NCBI GenBank assembly: GCA_937920515.1
Contig: CALEUG010000001.1
Span: 1-64,000, forward strand
Reading direction: 5' to 3'
Origin: an uncultured bacterium
GTDB taxonomy: Bacteria > Acidobacteriota > Aminicenantia > Aminicenantales > Saccharicenantaceae
Length of the DNA: 64,000 nt
The notes under the pieces: generated by a model
The model's input: only the letters and a program-made list of their open reading frames with translations
The model's database searches: none
Told to the model about the DNA's origin: nothing
Made by a program: the position numbers and the translations under genes
Part shown: piece by piece, positions 27,363 through 37,639 of the stretch
Layout: every line of letters starts with the position of its first letter
Position numbering within the stretch: position 1 is the stretch's first letter

Positions 27363-28210
27363 TGCAGTTCGCCAAACTTCACGCCCTGGGCAATGATTTC
27401 CTGGTGGTAGATGATCCGGCCCGGGTGGATGAAGCCGACCTGCCGGTAATATCCAGGCAGATGTGCGAGCGTCATACCGGCGTGGGGGCCGACGGAATTA
27501 TAATCCTGAAGCCCCCGCACAATCATCCCCTGCGTTTTGGCTTTCGCATCTTTAACGCCGACGGCTCCGAGGCCGAAATTTCGGGAAACGGTTTGCGCTG
27601 CGCCTCGGCTTACCTCTTCTACCGCCAACGGGTAAAGGGAACAAACGTCTTCTTTGAAACAGTGGCCGGAGAACGTGGCTGTCAGCTGGTGAAACGCGAA
27701 GGGAACCTGTTTGAGCTCAGAACTGAAATGGGCGAACCCCGATTCTCTTCCCGGGACATTCCCTTTGACGACGGCCAGGAGCATGAGCACATAATTGATT
27801 ATCCACTGTCCATAAATCGCAGGGTCTACCACATCACCTGCGTTTCAGTCGGCAATCCCCACTGCGGCATCTTCGTGGAAAGGTTCTTCCCGGCCAGGAT
27901 AGAGTGGCACCAGGTGGGCCAGGAACTGGAACATCATCCTTTCTTCCCCCACCGAACCAACGTTGAATTCATCCGGGTCCTTAACCGCCAGGAAATAGAG
28001 GTCCTGTTCTGGGAAAGGGGCGTGGGCGAAACCCTGAGCTCGGGCAGCGGTTCCTGCGCCGCGGCCGTGGCCGCCATACTCAAGGGCCTGACCGAAAGAA
28101 AAGTCCGGGTCTGGACCAGCATGGGCTCGCTGCTGGTGGAATGGGAAAAGGACCGGATTTTCCAGACCGGTCCGGCCCAGCTGGTATTCGAAGGCAATTT
28201 CCTGGTCTGA
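27362..28210 (+). CDS. dapF: Diaminopimelate epimerase
   Basis: This enzyme converts LL- to meso-diaminopimelate for peptidoglycan and lysine. The 282-aa length is typical. It starts FAKLHALGNDFLVVDD. The two catalytic cysteines lie in SGNGLRCASAY and SSGSGSCAAAVAA, both canonical. ETVAGERG and HCGIFVE-type segments also fit the family. It starts on the last base of the HtrA-type gene's stop codon (TGATG). A short stem (CTGGT/ACCAG) with an ATTTTAT tail overlaps its stop and may terminate the transcript. Assignment is very secure. Confidence 0.96.
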   Translation: MQFAKLHALGNDFLVVDDPARVDEADLPVISRQMCERHTGVGADGIIILKPPHNHPLRFGFRIFNADGSEAEISGNGLRCASAYLFYRQRVKGTNVFFETVAGERGCQLVKREGNLFELRTEMGEPRFSSRDIPFDDGQEHEHIIDYPLSINRRVYHITCVSVGNPHCGIFVERFFPARIEWHQVGQELEHHPFFPHRTNVEFIRVLNRQEIEVLFWERGVGETLSSGSGSCAAAVAAILKGLTERKVRVWTSMGSLLVEWEKDRIFQTGPAQLVFEGNFLV

Positions 28211-28559
28211 AAAAACCAGATTTTATACGGTCCCGGGGCAGGATTCTGCCTCCGGGTGAGTCCAACTCTCTGCCCGGACACTATCAACCAGTTTGGGAAC
28301 TGCCAAGATGGCGGGGAATTATCGAGGAATAGAACGCAAAACATAAAGAAGCAAAAGCGGAGGCAACTTAAAAAAAGATCGGCCTTATTTTCGGGCTACC
28401 CGTCGTCCCAGACCTCCCCGGTCTCCATTCAGAACCGTTTCTGGCTGGCCTTTAGGTTATCATGACCATTGAAGAAGATTCGCCTTTCAGTAAGCTACAG
28501 CCCTGAGCTTAGAAAAATTCTTCAACATTTATGGACATACCGGTCCCGGCTCTGGCAGT
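28211..28559. other. Intergenic region between convergent dapF and lon
   Basis: No gene is supported. It includes a strong hairpin at 28,232-28,256 (CCCGGGGCAG-GATT-CTGCC-T-CCGGG) without a T-run, which may serve as a bidirectional transcript end. Confidence 0.45.
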
Positions 28560-31021
<2,462 letters not shown>

Positions 31022-31025
<4 letters not shown>

Positions 31026-31486
31026 CCTCCTTGACCTTCGTCCTTTTTTGACTGGACCTTAACCTCGATTTCTCTGGTCGTTTTCTTTTGCTTTCTGAGA
31101 ATAATTGTCAGCACTCCGTTCTCCAGCAAGGCCCGGGTGTCTTCCGCAGAGACCCAGACCGGCAGAACAATCTCCTTGTGAAAGAAACCCATCTCCCTTT
31201 CCAGGCGGTGGAAGCGTAACCGCGAAGCTTCCACCATTTCTTTCTTCAGGCCGCTGACCTCCAGGCGGTTGCCCCGCTGGACAATCCGCAGGTTCCTGGC
31301 CGGGACTCCGGGCACCTCTACCTCGACCACCACTTCCTCATCCTTTTCGTAGACGTCAGCCGCTGGCTCCCAGGCTAAGTAGGGGCTGCCCGGGCTTTCC
31401 CGCCTGAACATGATTTCGCCGCCTGAGCCTTTGATCTTAGTTTCCACCCTGAAAATTCTGGCCACCGGTTTGATTTTCTTTTTCAT
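31022..31486 (-). CDS. Hsp20/alpha-crystallin small heat-shock protein
   Basis: This 154-aa ATP-independent chaperone would hold unfolding proteins. The alpha-crystallin domain spans about 38-140: WEPAADVYEKDEEVVVEVEVPGV, LRFHRLEREMGFFHKEIVLPVWV and the hallmark LENGVLTIILRKQ. The N-terminal 35 residues are short and basic. It lies 21 nt after nrdR and overlaps lon by ATGA. That pairing suggests coordinated holding and degradation of damaged protein. I saw no CIRCE-like inverted repeat upstream. Confidence 0.93.
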
Positions 31487-31507
31487 CGGAGTCAGAGAAT
31501 GCTGGCT

Positions 31508-31963
31508 TTATTTTTCTTTGAGCAGGTTTTCCAGCACATGCTTAAATTCTACCACATCCTTGAATTCGCGGTAGACCGAGGCAAACCTGATGTAGGCAAC
31601 CTTATCCAGTGCCTTGAGCCTTTCCATGACTATCTGGCCTATTTCCGAGGATTCCATTTCCTTGTCCGGCCGGTCCTGGAGAATGGATTCAATCTCTTCC
31701 ACGATCTCCTCCAGCTGGCTGATCTGGATCGGCCTTTTCTCACAGGCCTTCATTATTCCGCGGAGCAACTTCTGGCTGTCGAACGGCTGCCGGGTGCCGT
31801 CCTTCTTTACCACCATATAGGGCAGCTGTTCCAGCCGCTCGTAAGTGGTAAAGCGCTTCTTGCAGGACAGGCATTCCCGCCGGCGCCTGATGGACATGCC
31901 TTTCTGGCTTTCCCTGGAATCGATGACCTTGCTCTCCAGAAATCCGCAGTAGGGGCAGCGCAT
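31508..31963 (-). CDS. nrdR: Transcriptional repressor NrdR
   Basis: NrdR represses ribonucleotide reductase genes in response to ATP/dATP. The proper start is the ATG at 31963, giving a 151-aa protein that begins MRCPYCG. The track's ORF reads 27 residues further into the upstream gene. The zinc ribbon uses CPYC and CLSC ([33 protein letters not shown]). An ATP-cone follows ([25 protein letters not shown]). Its ATG shares a base with the upstream gene's TGA. No nrd gene or obvious NrdR box was seen here, so its targets lie elsewhere. Confidence 0.96.
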   Translation of the reverse strand: MRCPYCGFLESKVIDSRESQKGMSIRRRRECLSCKKRFTTYERLEQLPYMVVKKDGTRQPFDSQKLLRGIMKACEKRPIQISQLEEIVEEIESILQDRPDKEMESSEIGQIVMERLKALDKVAYIRFASVYREFKDVVEFKHVLENLLKEK

Positions 31964-32988
31964 CAGCTCTGTCCTTCTCCCATTTTCCTGGCCTGTAACA
32001 GGCTCAGGCCGTTTTTCCATAATATAACATAACCGAGGAGGCATGTCACCACGAACTGCAGGGAATGGATGACGATGGTCAACCCCACGGCCCGGTCAGG
32101 GTCCATCCCGTACAGGCTGGTCAGGGCCAGCTTGCTGAAGTAATCAAACCCGCCAGCCATGCCCGGGGTGGGAATGGAAGCCCCGATCATCGTCAGGAAA
32201 ATATAGGGGACGATGAAAAAATAGGGAATTTTCAGGCCGTAACCGGTATAGAACACCCAGTACAGGAGCGATATGCCCAGCCAGACCACCAGCGACAGGC
32301 CGAAATAGCCAAGCAGGCGCCAGAAAGAATGGAAGAACTTCAAACCCTCTATGAACTCCAGGCCAAACTTCTCTATGCCCGGCCTGACCCTAACGGGGAA
32401 GGGACGGCCAATGAACCGGAACAGGCCGCTGGCCCGGTCCTTCAAGAAATACAGGGTTATGATAATCAGGAAGAACACTGCGGCCAGTCCCAGCCCGAGC
32501 TTACCCCAGAAGTAAAGCCGGAGGAGCGTTTCGGGCTGAAGTTCCAGGTTATGCCGGAAAAAGGGCCTGGTCAGCAGGAAAGCGCCCAGGAGAAAGCAGT
32601 TGGTGAACAGGTCAAAGGCCCTTTCCACCACTATCGTCCCCATCAGGTAACCGGCGCTGAGGTTCTCGGCCCTGGCCAGGTAAATGGGTCTGACCACCTC
32701 GCCCACCCTGGCCGGAAAGAGCAGGGTCACGGTGAAACCGACGGTGGTGGCCTCAACCGCCTTGCCGAACCTGAGGTCGGGCTTGACCGGATGGAGCAGG
32801 AATTTCCACCTAATTGACCTGGTTACCAGGTGAAGCGGGCCCAGCAATATGGTCAGGATGAGGAACAGCAGCCGGAACTCCCGGAGATACCCCCAGACCT
32901 CATTCCAGTGGACGCTCTTAAAGAAAAAATAGAGAAAGACGGCGGTCAAAAGCAAAATTATCAGGTAGTTAAGCCGGCCCCTGGTCAT
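31963..32988 (-). CDS. Flippase-like membrane protein, lysylphosphatidylglycerol synthase TM family
   Basis: This 341-aa polytopic inner-membrane protein belongs to the UPF0104/LPG-synthase transmembrane family. Visible motifs include [44 protein letters not shown] and [16 protein letters not shown], with about eight hydrophobic helices. Members lacking the soluble synthetase domain, as here, are usually annotated as flippase-like; some act on lipids or polyprenyl-linked sugars. It heads the operon flippase-nrdR-hsp20-lon on the minus strand. The functional link to those genes is unclear. Family assignment is good; substrate unknown. Confidence 0.85.
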   Translation of the reverse strand: MTRGRLNYLIILLLTAVFLYFFFKSVHWNEVWGYLREFRLLFLILTILLGPLHLVTRSIRWKFLLHPVKPDLRFGKAVEATTVGFTVTLLFPARVGEVVRPIYLARAENLSAGYLMGTIVVERAFDLFTNCFLLGAFLLTRPFFRHNLELQPETLLRLYFWGKLGLGLAAVFFLIIITLYFLKDRASGLFRFIGRPFPVRVRPGIEKFGLEFIEGLKFFHSFWRLLGYFGLSLVVWLGISLLYWVFYTGYGLKIPYFFIVPYIFLTMIGASIPTPGMAGGFDYFSKLALTSLYGMDPDRAVGLTIVIHSLQFVVTCLLGYVILWKNGLSLLQARKMGEGQS

Positions 32989-33068
32989 CCCGGTACTCGT
33001 CCCGCCGCGAAAATTTCAGCTTTCTATTATACAGGCAAGCACCCCGGGCTTCAATCTGCGGCCAGCCC

Positions 33069-33097
33069 TTGAAAAATCGAACAAAATTGGCTATATT
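33069..33097 (+). promoter_or_regulatory. Promoter of tRNA-Gln
   Basis: TTGAAA and TATATT are separated by exactly 17 bp, and the -10 box ends 11 nt before the tRNA. This is a near-consensus sigma70-type promoter. Confidence 0.8.
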
Positions 33098-33108
33098 TAA
33101 GCAAGCGC

Positions 33109-33182
33109 TGGGAAGTCGTCCAACGGTAGGACACATGACTCTGGATCATGTTATCTAGGTTCGAATCCTAGCTTCCCAGCCA
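33109..33182 (+). tRNA. tRNA-Gln (anticodon CTG), CCA encoded
   Basis: Acceptor stem TGGGAAG/CTTCCCA, anticodon stem CATGA/TCATG with loop CTCTGGA, and T-arm CTAGG-TTCGAAT-CCTAG all pair. CTG reads CAG (Gln). Discriminator G and a genomic CCA follow. Confidence 0.96.
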
Positions 33183-33217
33183 ATCTCCCCCAAAACCCTC
33201 CTTCTTGTATTGACAAA

Positions 33218-33251
33218 GGCAGCTCCTCCCCTCCGGAGCTGCCACCTTTTT
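33218..33251 (+). terminator. Intrinsic terminator of tRNA-Gln
   Basis: GGCAGCTCC pairs perfectly with GGAGCTGCC around an 8-nt loop and is followed by ACCTTTTT. It lies 35 nt after the tRNA. The rest of the gap to galK (about 220 nt) shows nothing recognisable. Confidence 0.85.
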
Positions 33252-33478
33252 AAATTCGTCAGATAGGCAGTGTTTAGAAGAAAAAATTGGGTGGAAGCTG
33301 GCCTTCTCTGAATTGAAGCTCCTCAGGTCTCGATTGAATTCAGAAAGTCGATAGCGGGCTCATCCGGTCGTTTCAGCCTTTACCATCAGAATCTCGATGC
33401 CTGTCTCATTAAGAATCCCGGTAAAAAGCCAGAGTCTTCAAAACCTATAAATTTGATACCGGAATTATTTTGGTTTTT

Positions 33479-34639
33479 TCAGTCTTCAATAATCCTGGTC
33501 CCGGCTTCTATTCTGACCACGTGGATGGCCGGTTCTCGCCCGGTTTCCCGGCGGTAGTCGGCGGAAACCCTGGACTTGAATTCTTCGACAGCCCCGGCTT
33601 CCACCAGGCTGATGGTGCAGCCGCCGAAGCCGGCTCCCATCATCCTGGAACCCAGCACTCCGGGAACGGCCAGGGCCGATTCCACCAGCAGGTTTAATTC
33701 GGGCGAGCTGACTTCGTATTCATCGCGCAGACCGCGGTGTGATTCTTTCATCCTTTCCCCGAAAGAATTAAAATCTTGGCGGAGAAGGTCGCCGCAGGCC
33801 AGGTCCACCCGGGCATTTTCGCGGACCACATAGGCGCACCTCTTCCAGACCACGGGGTCAAATTCCACGCGGTGCTCTTCCAGCATCTCCAGGCTGACAT
33901 CGCGCAGGCTTTTTATTTCAGGGTAATGCCGCCGCAGAAGGCTGACCCCCTGCTCGCACTGGCGCCGGCGGACGTTATACTCGGAGGAAGCCAGTTCGCG
34001 CCGGACCAAGGTATCGCTGATTACCACCCTGAGCTCGGGCCGGTCAAAAGGATAGTACTCGTGCACCAGGTGGCGGCAGTCTATTTTCATAACTTTCCCC
34101 GGCTGCCCGTGAAGGTTGGCATACATGTCCATGATGCCGCATCTCAGCCCGACGAATTCATTCTCGGCTCTCTGGGCCAGCAGGGCCAGCGACAGCAGGT
34201 CCAGGTTGAGGTCGAAGAGATGGTTGATAGCAAAGGCCAGCCCGCCTTCCACCGCGGCCGAAGATGACATGCCGCCGCCTATGGGCACGTTGCCGCCGAA
34301 GGCCAGATCCAGGCCCCGCAGCGAGTAGCCACCCTTAAGAAACTGGTCCAGCACTCCCTGGAGATAATCCGGCCAGCGCCACTCCGACTTATGAAGATGG
34401 TCCAGGTCGGTGACATAATCCTGGTCAAAATCCAGCGAGTAAAAACGGCAGCTTCGATCTTCACGCGGAGCCAGGGCAAAGATTACAGCCCGGTCGGTGG
34501 CCCCGGGAAGCACGAAACCCTCGTTGTAATCGGTATGCTCGCCTATCAGGTTGATTCTGCCGGGTGAGGCCAGAAGCAACGGTTTCCGTCCGAATTTTTT
34601 CTCGAAGCTCTTCCTGACGTTCTCAATAAGTTTCTCCAT
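33479..34639 (-). CDS. galK: Galactokinase
   Basis: This GHMP-family kinase phosphorylates galactose at C1 in the Leloir pathway. Starting at the ATG at 34639 (AGGTGG upstream) it is 386 aa; the track's start adds 12 residues without a ribosome-binding site. The galactokinase signature is ASPGRINLIGEHTDYNEGFVLP. The GHMP ATP-binding loop is GGNVPIGGGMSSSAAVEGG. The C-terminal motif is SRMMGAGFGGCTISLV. No galT or galE is adjacent. Several upstream signals suggest sugar-responsive control (separate entries). Galactose supply may come from the glycosidases in the right half of the window. Confidence 0.95.
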   Translation of the reverse strand: MEKLIENVRKSFEKKFGRKPLLLASPGRINLIGEHTDYNEGFVLPGATDRAVIFALAPREDRSCRFYSLDFDQDYVTDLDHLHKSEWRWPDYLQGVLDQFLKGGYSLRGLDLAFGGNVPIGGGMSSSAAVEGGLAFAINHLFDLNLDLLSLALLAQRAENEFVGLRCGIMDMYANLHGQPGKVMKIDCRHLVHEYYPFDRPELRVVISDTLVRRELASSEYNVRRRQCEQGVSLLRRHYPEIKSLRDVSLEMLEEHRVEFDPVVWKRCAYVVRENARVDLACGDLLRQDFNSFGERMKESHRGLRDEYEVSSPELNLLVESALAVPGVLGSRMMGAGFGGCTISLVEAGAVEEFKSRVSADYRRETGREPAIHVVRIEAGTRIIED

Positions 34640-34684
34640 GATTTCCACCTGGTTCGAATTACTCCTTAAAGCCATGAAGGATTA

Positions 34685-34713
34685 GAATTATCAATTTGCT
34701 TCCGGTTTGTCAA
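34685..34713 (-). promoter_or_regulatory. Candidate galK promoter
   Basis: The minus strand has a perfect TTGACA. TAATTC lies 17 bp downstream, or GATAAT 15 bp downstream, as the -10 box. The leader to the galK ATG would be about 40 nt. Confidence 0.5.
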
Positions 34714-34750
34714 AAGAGAGTGTTTTAATTCCGGGTCTTATCACCCTATT

Positions 34751-34776
34751 ATTAGTTGATAAAAATTAGTTGATAA
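34751..34776. repeat. Tandem 12-bp direct repeat upstream of the galK promoter
   Basis: ATTAGTTGATAA occurs twice with a 2-bp gap (14-bp period), about 40-60 bp upstream of the galK -35 box. This position suits an activator or repressor site. The rest of the galK to GH113 gap (34,777-35,037) holds only AT-rich sequence. Confidence 0.45.
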
Positions 34777-35037
34777 TACCCAGAATATCCGGGAAAGCAA
34801 CTCAAAGATTGCACCGGGATAAGCCAAAGATTCAGGGCCAAAAATCAAAACAAAGAGACTGCCTGCCGGGTTTTGTGATCGGGCCTAAGACTATCAGGAA
34901 TAATAATTTATCAGCCTTTTCTACCTTATGAGATTATAAATTATCACCAGCTAATTTTTTAAGAAGAGCCAGTATCGGGAAATCCCAAAGGCCTGCCATA
35001 ACCGGGGCGAAACAGGCTGGAGTTCTTTCCAAAGGTC

Positions 35038-36099
35038 TCACATCGGCAGCAGGAAACGCAGGCGAAGAACTCTTTCTGCCGGCTTCCCGAAAGGAGAATA
35101 GCTGGTATCGTCGGGACCGCCGATGCTCAGGTCGGGAAACCACTGCCACCAGTACATGCCGGCCAGGTAGGGCCGGCCGGCCACCATCCGCAGGGCGGCT
35201 TCGTAACACTTGCGCTGTACCACCAGGTCGACCGGGCCTTCCTTCTGCCAGTCCCAGGGATTATGGGCCGCCCCCTGGACGCTGCGGTAGCCGATTTCAG
35301 TGATCAGCACCGGTTTCCCCCATTTCTCCGACAGAGCCTTGATTTTAACCAGCAGCCGGGCCCAGCCATAACAGAGGTCAGAAACCGAGGGATTGGTCCT
35401 GGAAGTCAGGGTGGGGTAAAGATCCTGCCCTATTAAATCCAGGGCATCCCAGAAAGTCACCGCTTCCGGCTTGCTTTCCACCTGATCATCGGCATAGACC
35501 AGGGTGCCGGGGTAAACCTGCCTGACCTCAGCGATAATCTGCCGCCAGTCCTGGGCCCGGGCCACGGTGCCGTCGAGCTCGCAGCCAACGGAGAACTGCT
35601 CGGCGCCGGTGGCCGCGGCGATTCCGGCATAGTGAAGTATGAATTGACGGTAGGAGCTCAGCCACTGCTGCCAGGACGCCTCGTTGAAATACAAACCGAT
35701 CTGCCCGCGCCAGTGATCGGGGTCGTTGAGCAGGTCGACGTGCGGTTTGAGCATGACCTTCAAGCCCAGCTGATGGGCATAATTGATCATGTGCACCACG
35801 GAATCGTCGTTAGGAGTGTAAGCCCCGCTGTAATCGATGACGGTTGAATAGACGTTGTCCTGGTAACCCGTTACCAGCAGGCTGACCCAGGTGGCATTGG
35901 TCTTCTTGAGATTCCGGAGAGATTCTTCAGCCTGCCAGCCGTTATAGGCCTCGCGGGTATATCCGGTGAAGGCCACTCCCTTCTGAAACTCCCTTACCCC
36001 TCGGATCTGGTTCAGGCCGATTGGACTTGAAAATAGAATGAGACCGGCCATCAAAACCGCGGCCATAGCCAGAGATAGCATGACTCTTCCCCGTTTCAT
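35038..36099 (-). CDS. Secreted glycoside hydrolase, GH113-like
   Basis: This 353-aa protein has an N-terminal signal/anchor (VMLSLAMAAVLMAGLILFSSP) and a TIM-barrel glycosidase body. The sequence KGVAFTGYTREAYNGW, strand-end motif VMLKPHVDL, SVGCELDG (candidate acid/base Glu near residue 173) and VLITEIGYRS (candidate nucleophile Glu near 265) resemble GH113 beta-mannanases. The WWQWFPD segment near the end also fits a clan GH-A barrel. Family assignment rests on motifs only; activity could be on mannan or another beta-linked glycan. It is divergent from the small GWxTD gene. Confidence 0.78.
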   Translation of the reverse strand: MKRGRVMLSLAMAAVLMAGLILFSSPIGLNQIRGVREFQKGVAFTGYTREAYNGWQAEESLRNLKKTNATWVSLLVTGYQDNVYSTVIDYSGAYTPNDDSVVHMINYAHQLGLKVMLKPHVDLLNDPDHWRGQIGLYFNEASWQQWLSSYRQFILHYAGIAAATGAEQFSVGCELDGTVARAQDWRQIIAEVRQVYPGTLVYADDQVESKPEAVTFWDALDLIGQDLYPTLTSRTNPSVSDLCYGWARLLVKIKALSEKWGKPVLITEIGYRSVQGAAHNPWDWQKEGPVDLVVQRKCYEAALRMVAGRPYLAGMYWWQWFPDLSIGGPDDTSYSPFGKPAERVLRLRFLLPM

Positions 36100-36221
36100 G
36101 TTGCTATTTATATGTTAACAGATTCCGCCAGGCGAAGCAAAAGACTGGAAGGAAACATCCATGAATTTGACTTTAATTATACCGGGTGTTAATTTATAAA
36201 TTGGGAAAAAGGAGCACATAA

Positions 36222-36866
36222 ATGAATAAAAAAATTCTTTTAGTCCTGGCGCTGGTTTTTATTCTTTCTTCAGCCTGCGGAGTCAGCATGCTGCCCTCAA
36301 GGGACTCCTGGTATGCCAAACATTACTTCATCATGCAGGACTTTGAAAGAGAAGCCTATAAAAAGCTCACTACCGAGGGCCGGGTGCAATTCCAGACCCT
36401 TTTCTGGGAAGCCCGGCAGCCCGTGGCCAGGGAGCAATTTGACACCCGTATTGCTTACATAGAGCGGGTTTACAAGACCGAAAACAGGTCCCAGCCCTGG
36501 AATACCGACCGGGCCCGGGTTTACCTTCTGAACGGCCCTCCGGCTTCCATAGATTACCGGCAGAACACCGACTGGGCGACAACCGTTCAGCAGACCACGG
36601 GAGCCACCGGCAGCCGGGAAATGGGCGACCGGACCAACGAAGACATTCAGGCTAACACCGCCGAAATCTGGGTCTATCCCTACGATAAGTATTTTGTGTA
36701 TTATGTTTTCACCTTCTCCCCGCCCAACACCTGGAAACTTAACCCCGCAACCTATCAGAACAACCAGTACGTGCAGGCCTTAGAAAATCTGAACAAGGAC
36801 CTGACTTTCGGGATAGTGGACGAGACAGCCTACAAGGCTAAACTGGAAGCACTCCCCCATAAATAA
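36222..36866 (+). CDS. Small GWxTD-type lipoprotein-like protein, function unknown
   Basis: This 214-aa exported protein begins with a short hydrophobic signal ending in LSSAC, an imperfect lipobox, so it may be a lipoprotein. Its core has WYAKHYFIMQDFEREAYKKLTTEGRVQFQTLFWEARQP followed by QPWNTDRARVYLLNGPP, a variant of the GWxTD motif. The larger protein at 51.9 kb has the same order (PGWKTDRGRVYIILGPP). AAAGGAG lies 8 nt before the ATG. The function of the domain is not known to me. It stands alone between GH113 and tRNA-Glu. Confidence 0.75.
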   Translation: MNKKILLVLALVFILSSACGVSMLPSRDSWYAKHYFIMQDFEREAYKKLTTEGRVQFQTLFWEARQPVAREQFDTRIAYIERVYKTENRSQPWNTDRARVYLLNGPPASIDYRQNTDWATTVQQTTGATGSREMGDRTNEDIQANTAEIWVYPYDKYFVYYVFTFSPPNTWKLNPATYQNNQYVQALENLNKDLTFGIVDETAYKAKLEALPHK

Positions 36867-36872
36867 GAAAAG

Positions 36873-36945
36873 CAGCGCTACGGGGATTCGAACCCCGGTT
36901 TGATGGCTGAGAACCACCCGTCCTAGGCCTCTAGACGATAGCGCC
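36873..36945 (-). tRNA. tRNA-Glu (anticodon CTC)
   Basis: The minus strand gives GGCGCTA/TAGCGCT (first pair G-U), D-arm CGTCTAGAGGCCTAGGACG, anticodon stem GGTGG/CCATC around TTCTCAG, and T-arm CGGGG-TTCGAAT-CCCCG. CTC reads GAG (Glu). The discriminator is G; CCA is not encoded. Confidence 0.95.
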
Positions 36946-36956
36946 GCAAGGCTAAA

Positions 36957-36985
36957 AAAATACCAGATTCTTTCCTGGCTGTCAA
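36957..36985 (-). promoter_or_regulatory. Promoter of tRNA-Glu
   Basis: A perfect TTGACA lies 17 bp from TATTTT on the minus strand. The -10 box ends 12 nt before the tRNA 5' end. Confidence 0.8.
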
Positions 36986-37222
36986 TCATTTATCCCGACT
37001 GCCATCCTCCCCCTCTTTATCTACCACACTTTTGGCTGAAAAGCCTCAGGTGATATGGCAAAATCCTCGCCCAATCGTCGCATCTCGGAAAATCTTACAG
37101 GAAATTCACAATCTTTTGCCAGCGCTTGTTCGCCAACTGTTTCTCCTTTTGCGCTTCAAGGCCGCAATCCGGGTAAAAGTTCCTTACTTTTCCGCTAAAA
37201 CCTTGAAATTCTGCAGGTAAAA
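36986..37222. other. Intergenic sequence left of the repeat array
   Basis: No gene, hairpin or repeat was recognised. A 62-aa ORF here has no supporting features. Confidence 0.4.
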
Positions 37223-37580
37223 GGATTCCCGGCAGCAGGCGGCAAGTGGCTGATAATAAGTCGTGGCGATTGCCGGGCCATTAAGCTGTAAGTAAAGAGA
37301 TTGTTTCACCGAATAAACGGCACTCAGATTGCCACCGGACACCGAAAACGGAGGGGAACCTTAAATTAAATGGAGTGCAGGAACCGACGGGACTGGTTCC
37401 CGAACGCATGGCGACAACCGAAATAATGAGTCGTGGCGATTGCCGGACTTAAATATCATTAAGCAAAAACTTATTCCGCTGCGCAAAGGGCACACGAGCT
37501 ATCGCCGGGCTTCCATAGTGGAGGGGGACCCGCTTTCTGAGCGGGGGAACCGACGGGACTGGTTCCCGGATGCATGGCTA
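37223..37580. repeat. Degenerate tandem array of a ~168-bp intergenic repeat
   Basis: Two conserved blocks alternate. Block A is ATAATrAGTCGTGGCGATTGCCGG, at 37,253-37,276 and 37,423-37,446. Block B is GGAACCGACGGGACTGGTTCCCG followed by GCATGGC, at 37,380-37,402 and 37,546-37,568. A degenerate B-like block precedes the first A (GGATTCCCGGCAGCAGGCGGCAA, from 37,223). The period is 166-170 bp. Sequence between blocks is mostly divergent, apart from GGAGGGGnACC upstream of each B. Block B can fold as CGGGA-CTGGT-TCCCG or as GGAACC/GGTTCC. The array lies between tRNA-Glu and the fucI stop. Confidence 0.75.
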
Positions 37581-37639
37581 CAGCTCATGTGCCCCTACCA
37601 AAGGCTTATCCAGACGTACGGGCCAGCCCCGCATCCCTG

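Noticed and set aside
37371-37580. Block B of the repeat array translates as NRRDWFP(N/D)AW in both copies, suggesting a coding remnant
   Set aside because: The flanking frames are not conserved between copies and no transposase-like sequence extends from it; the hairpin explains the conservation better.
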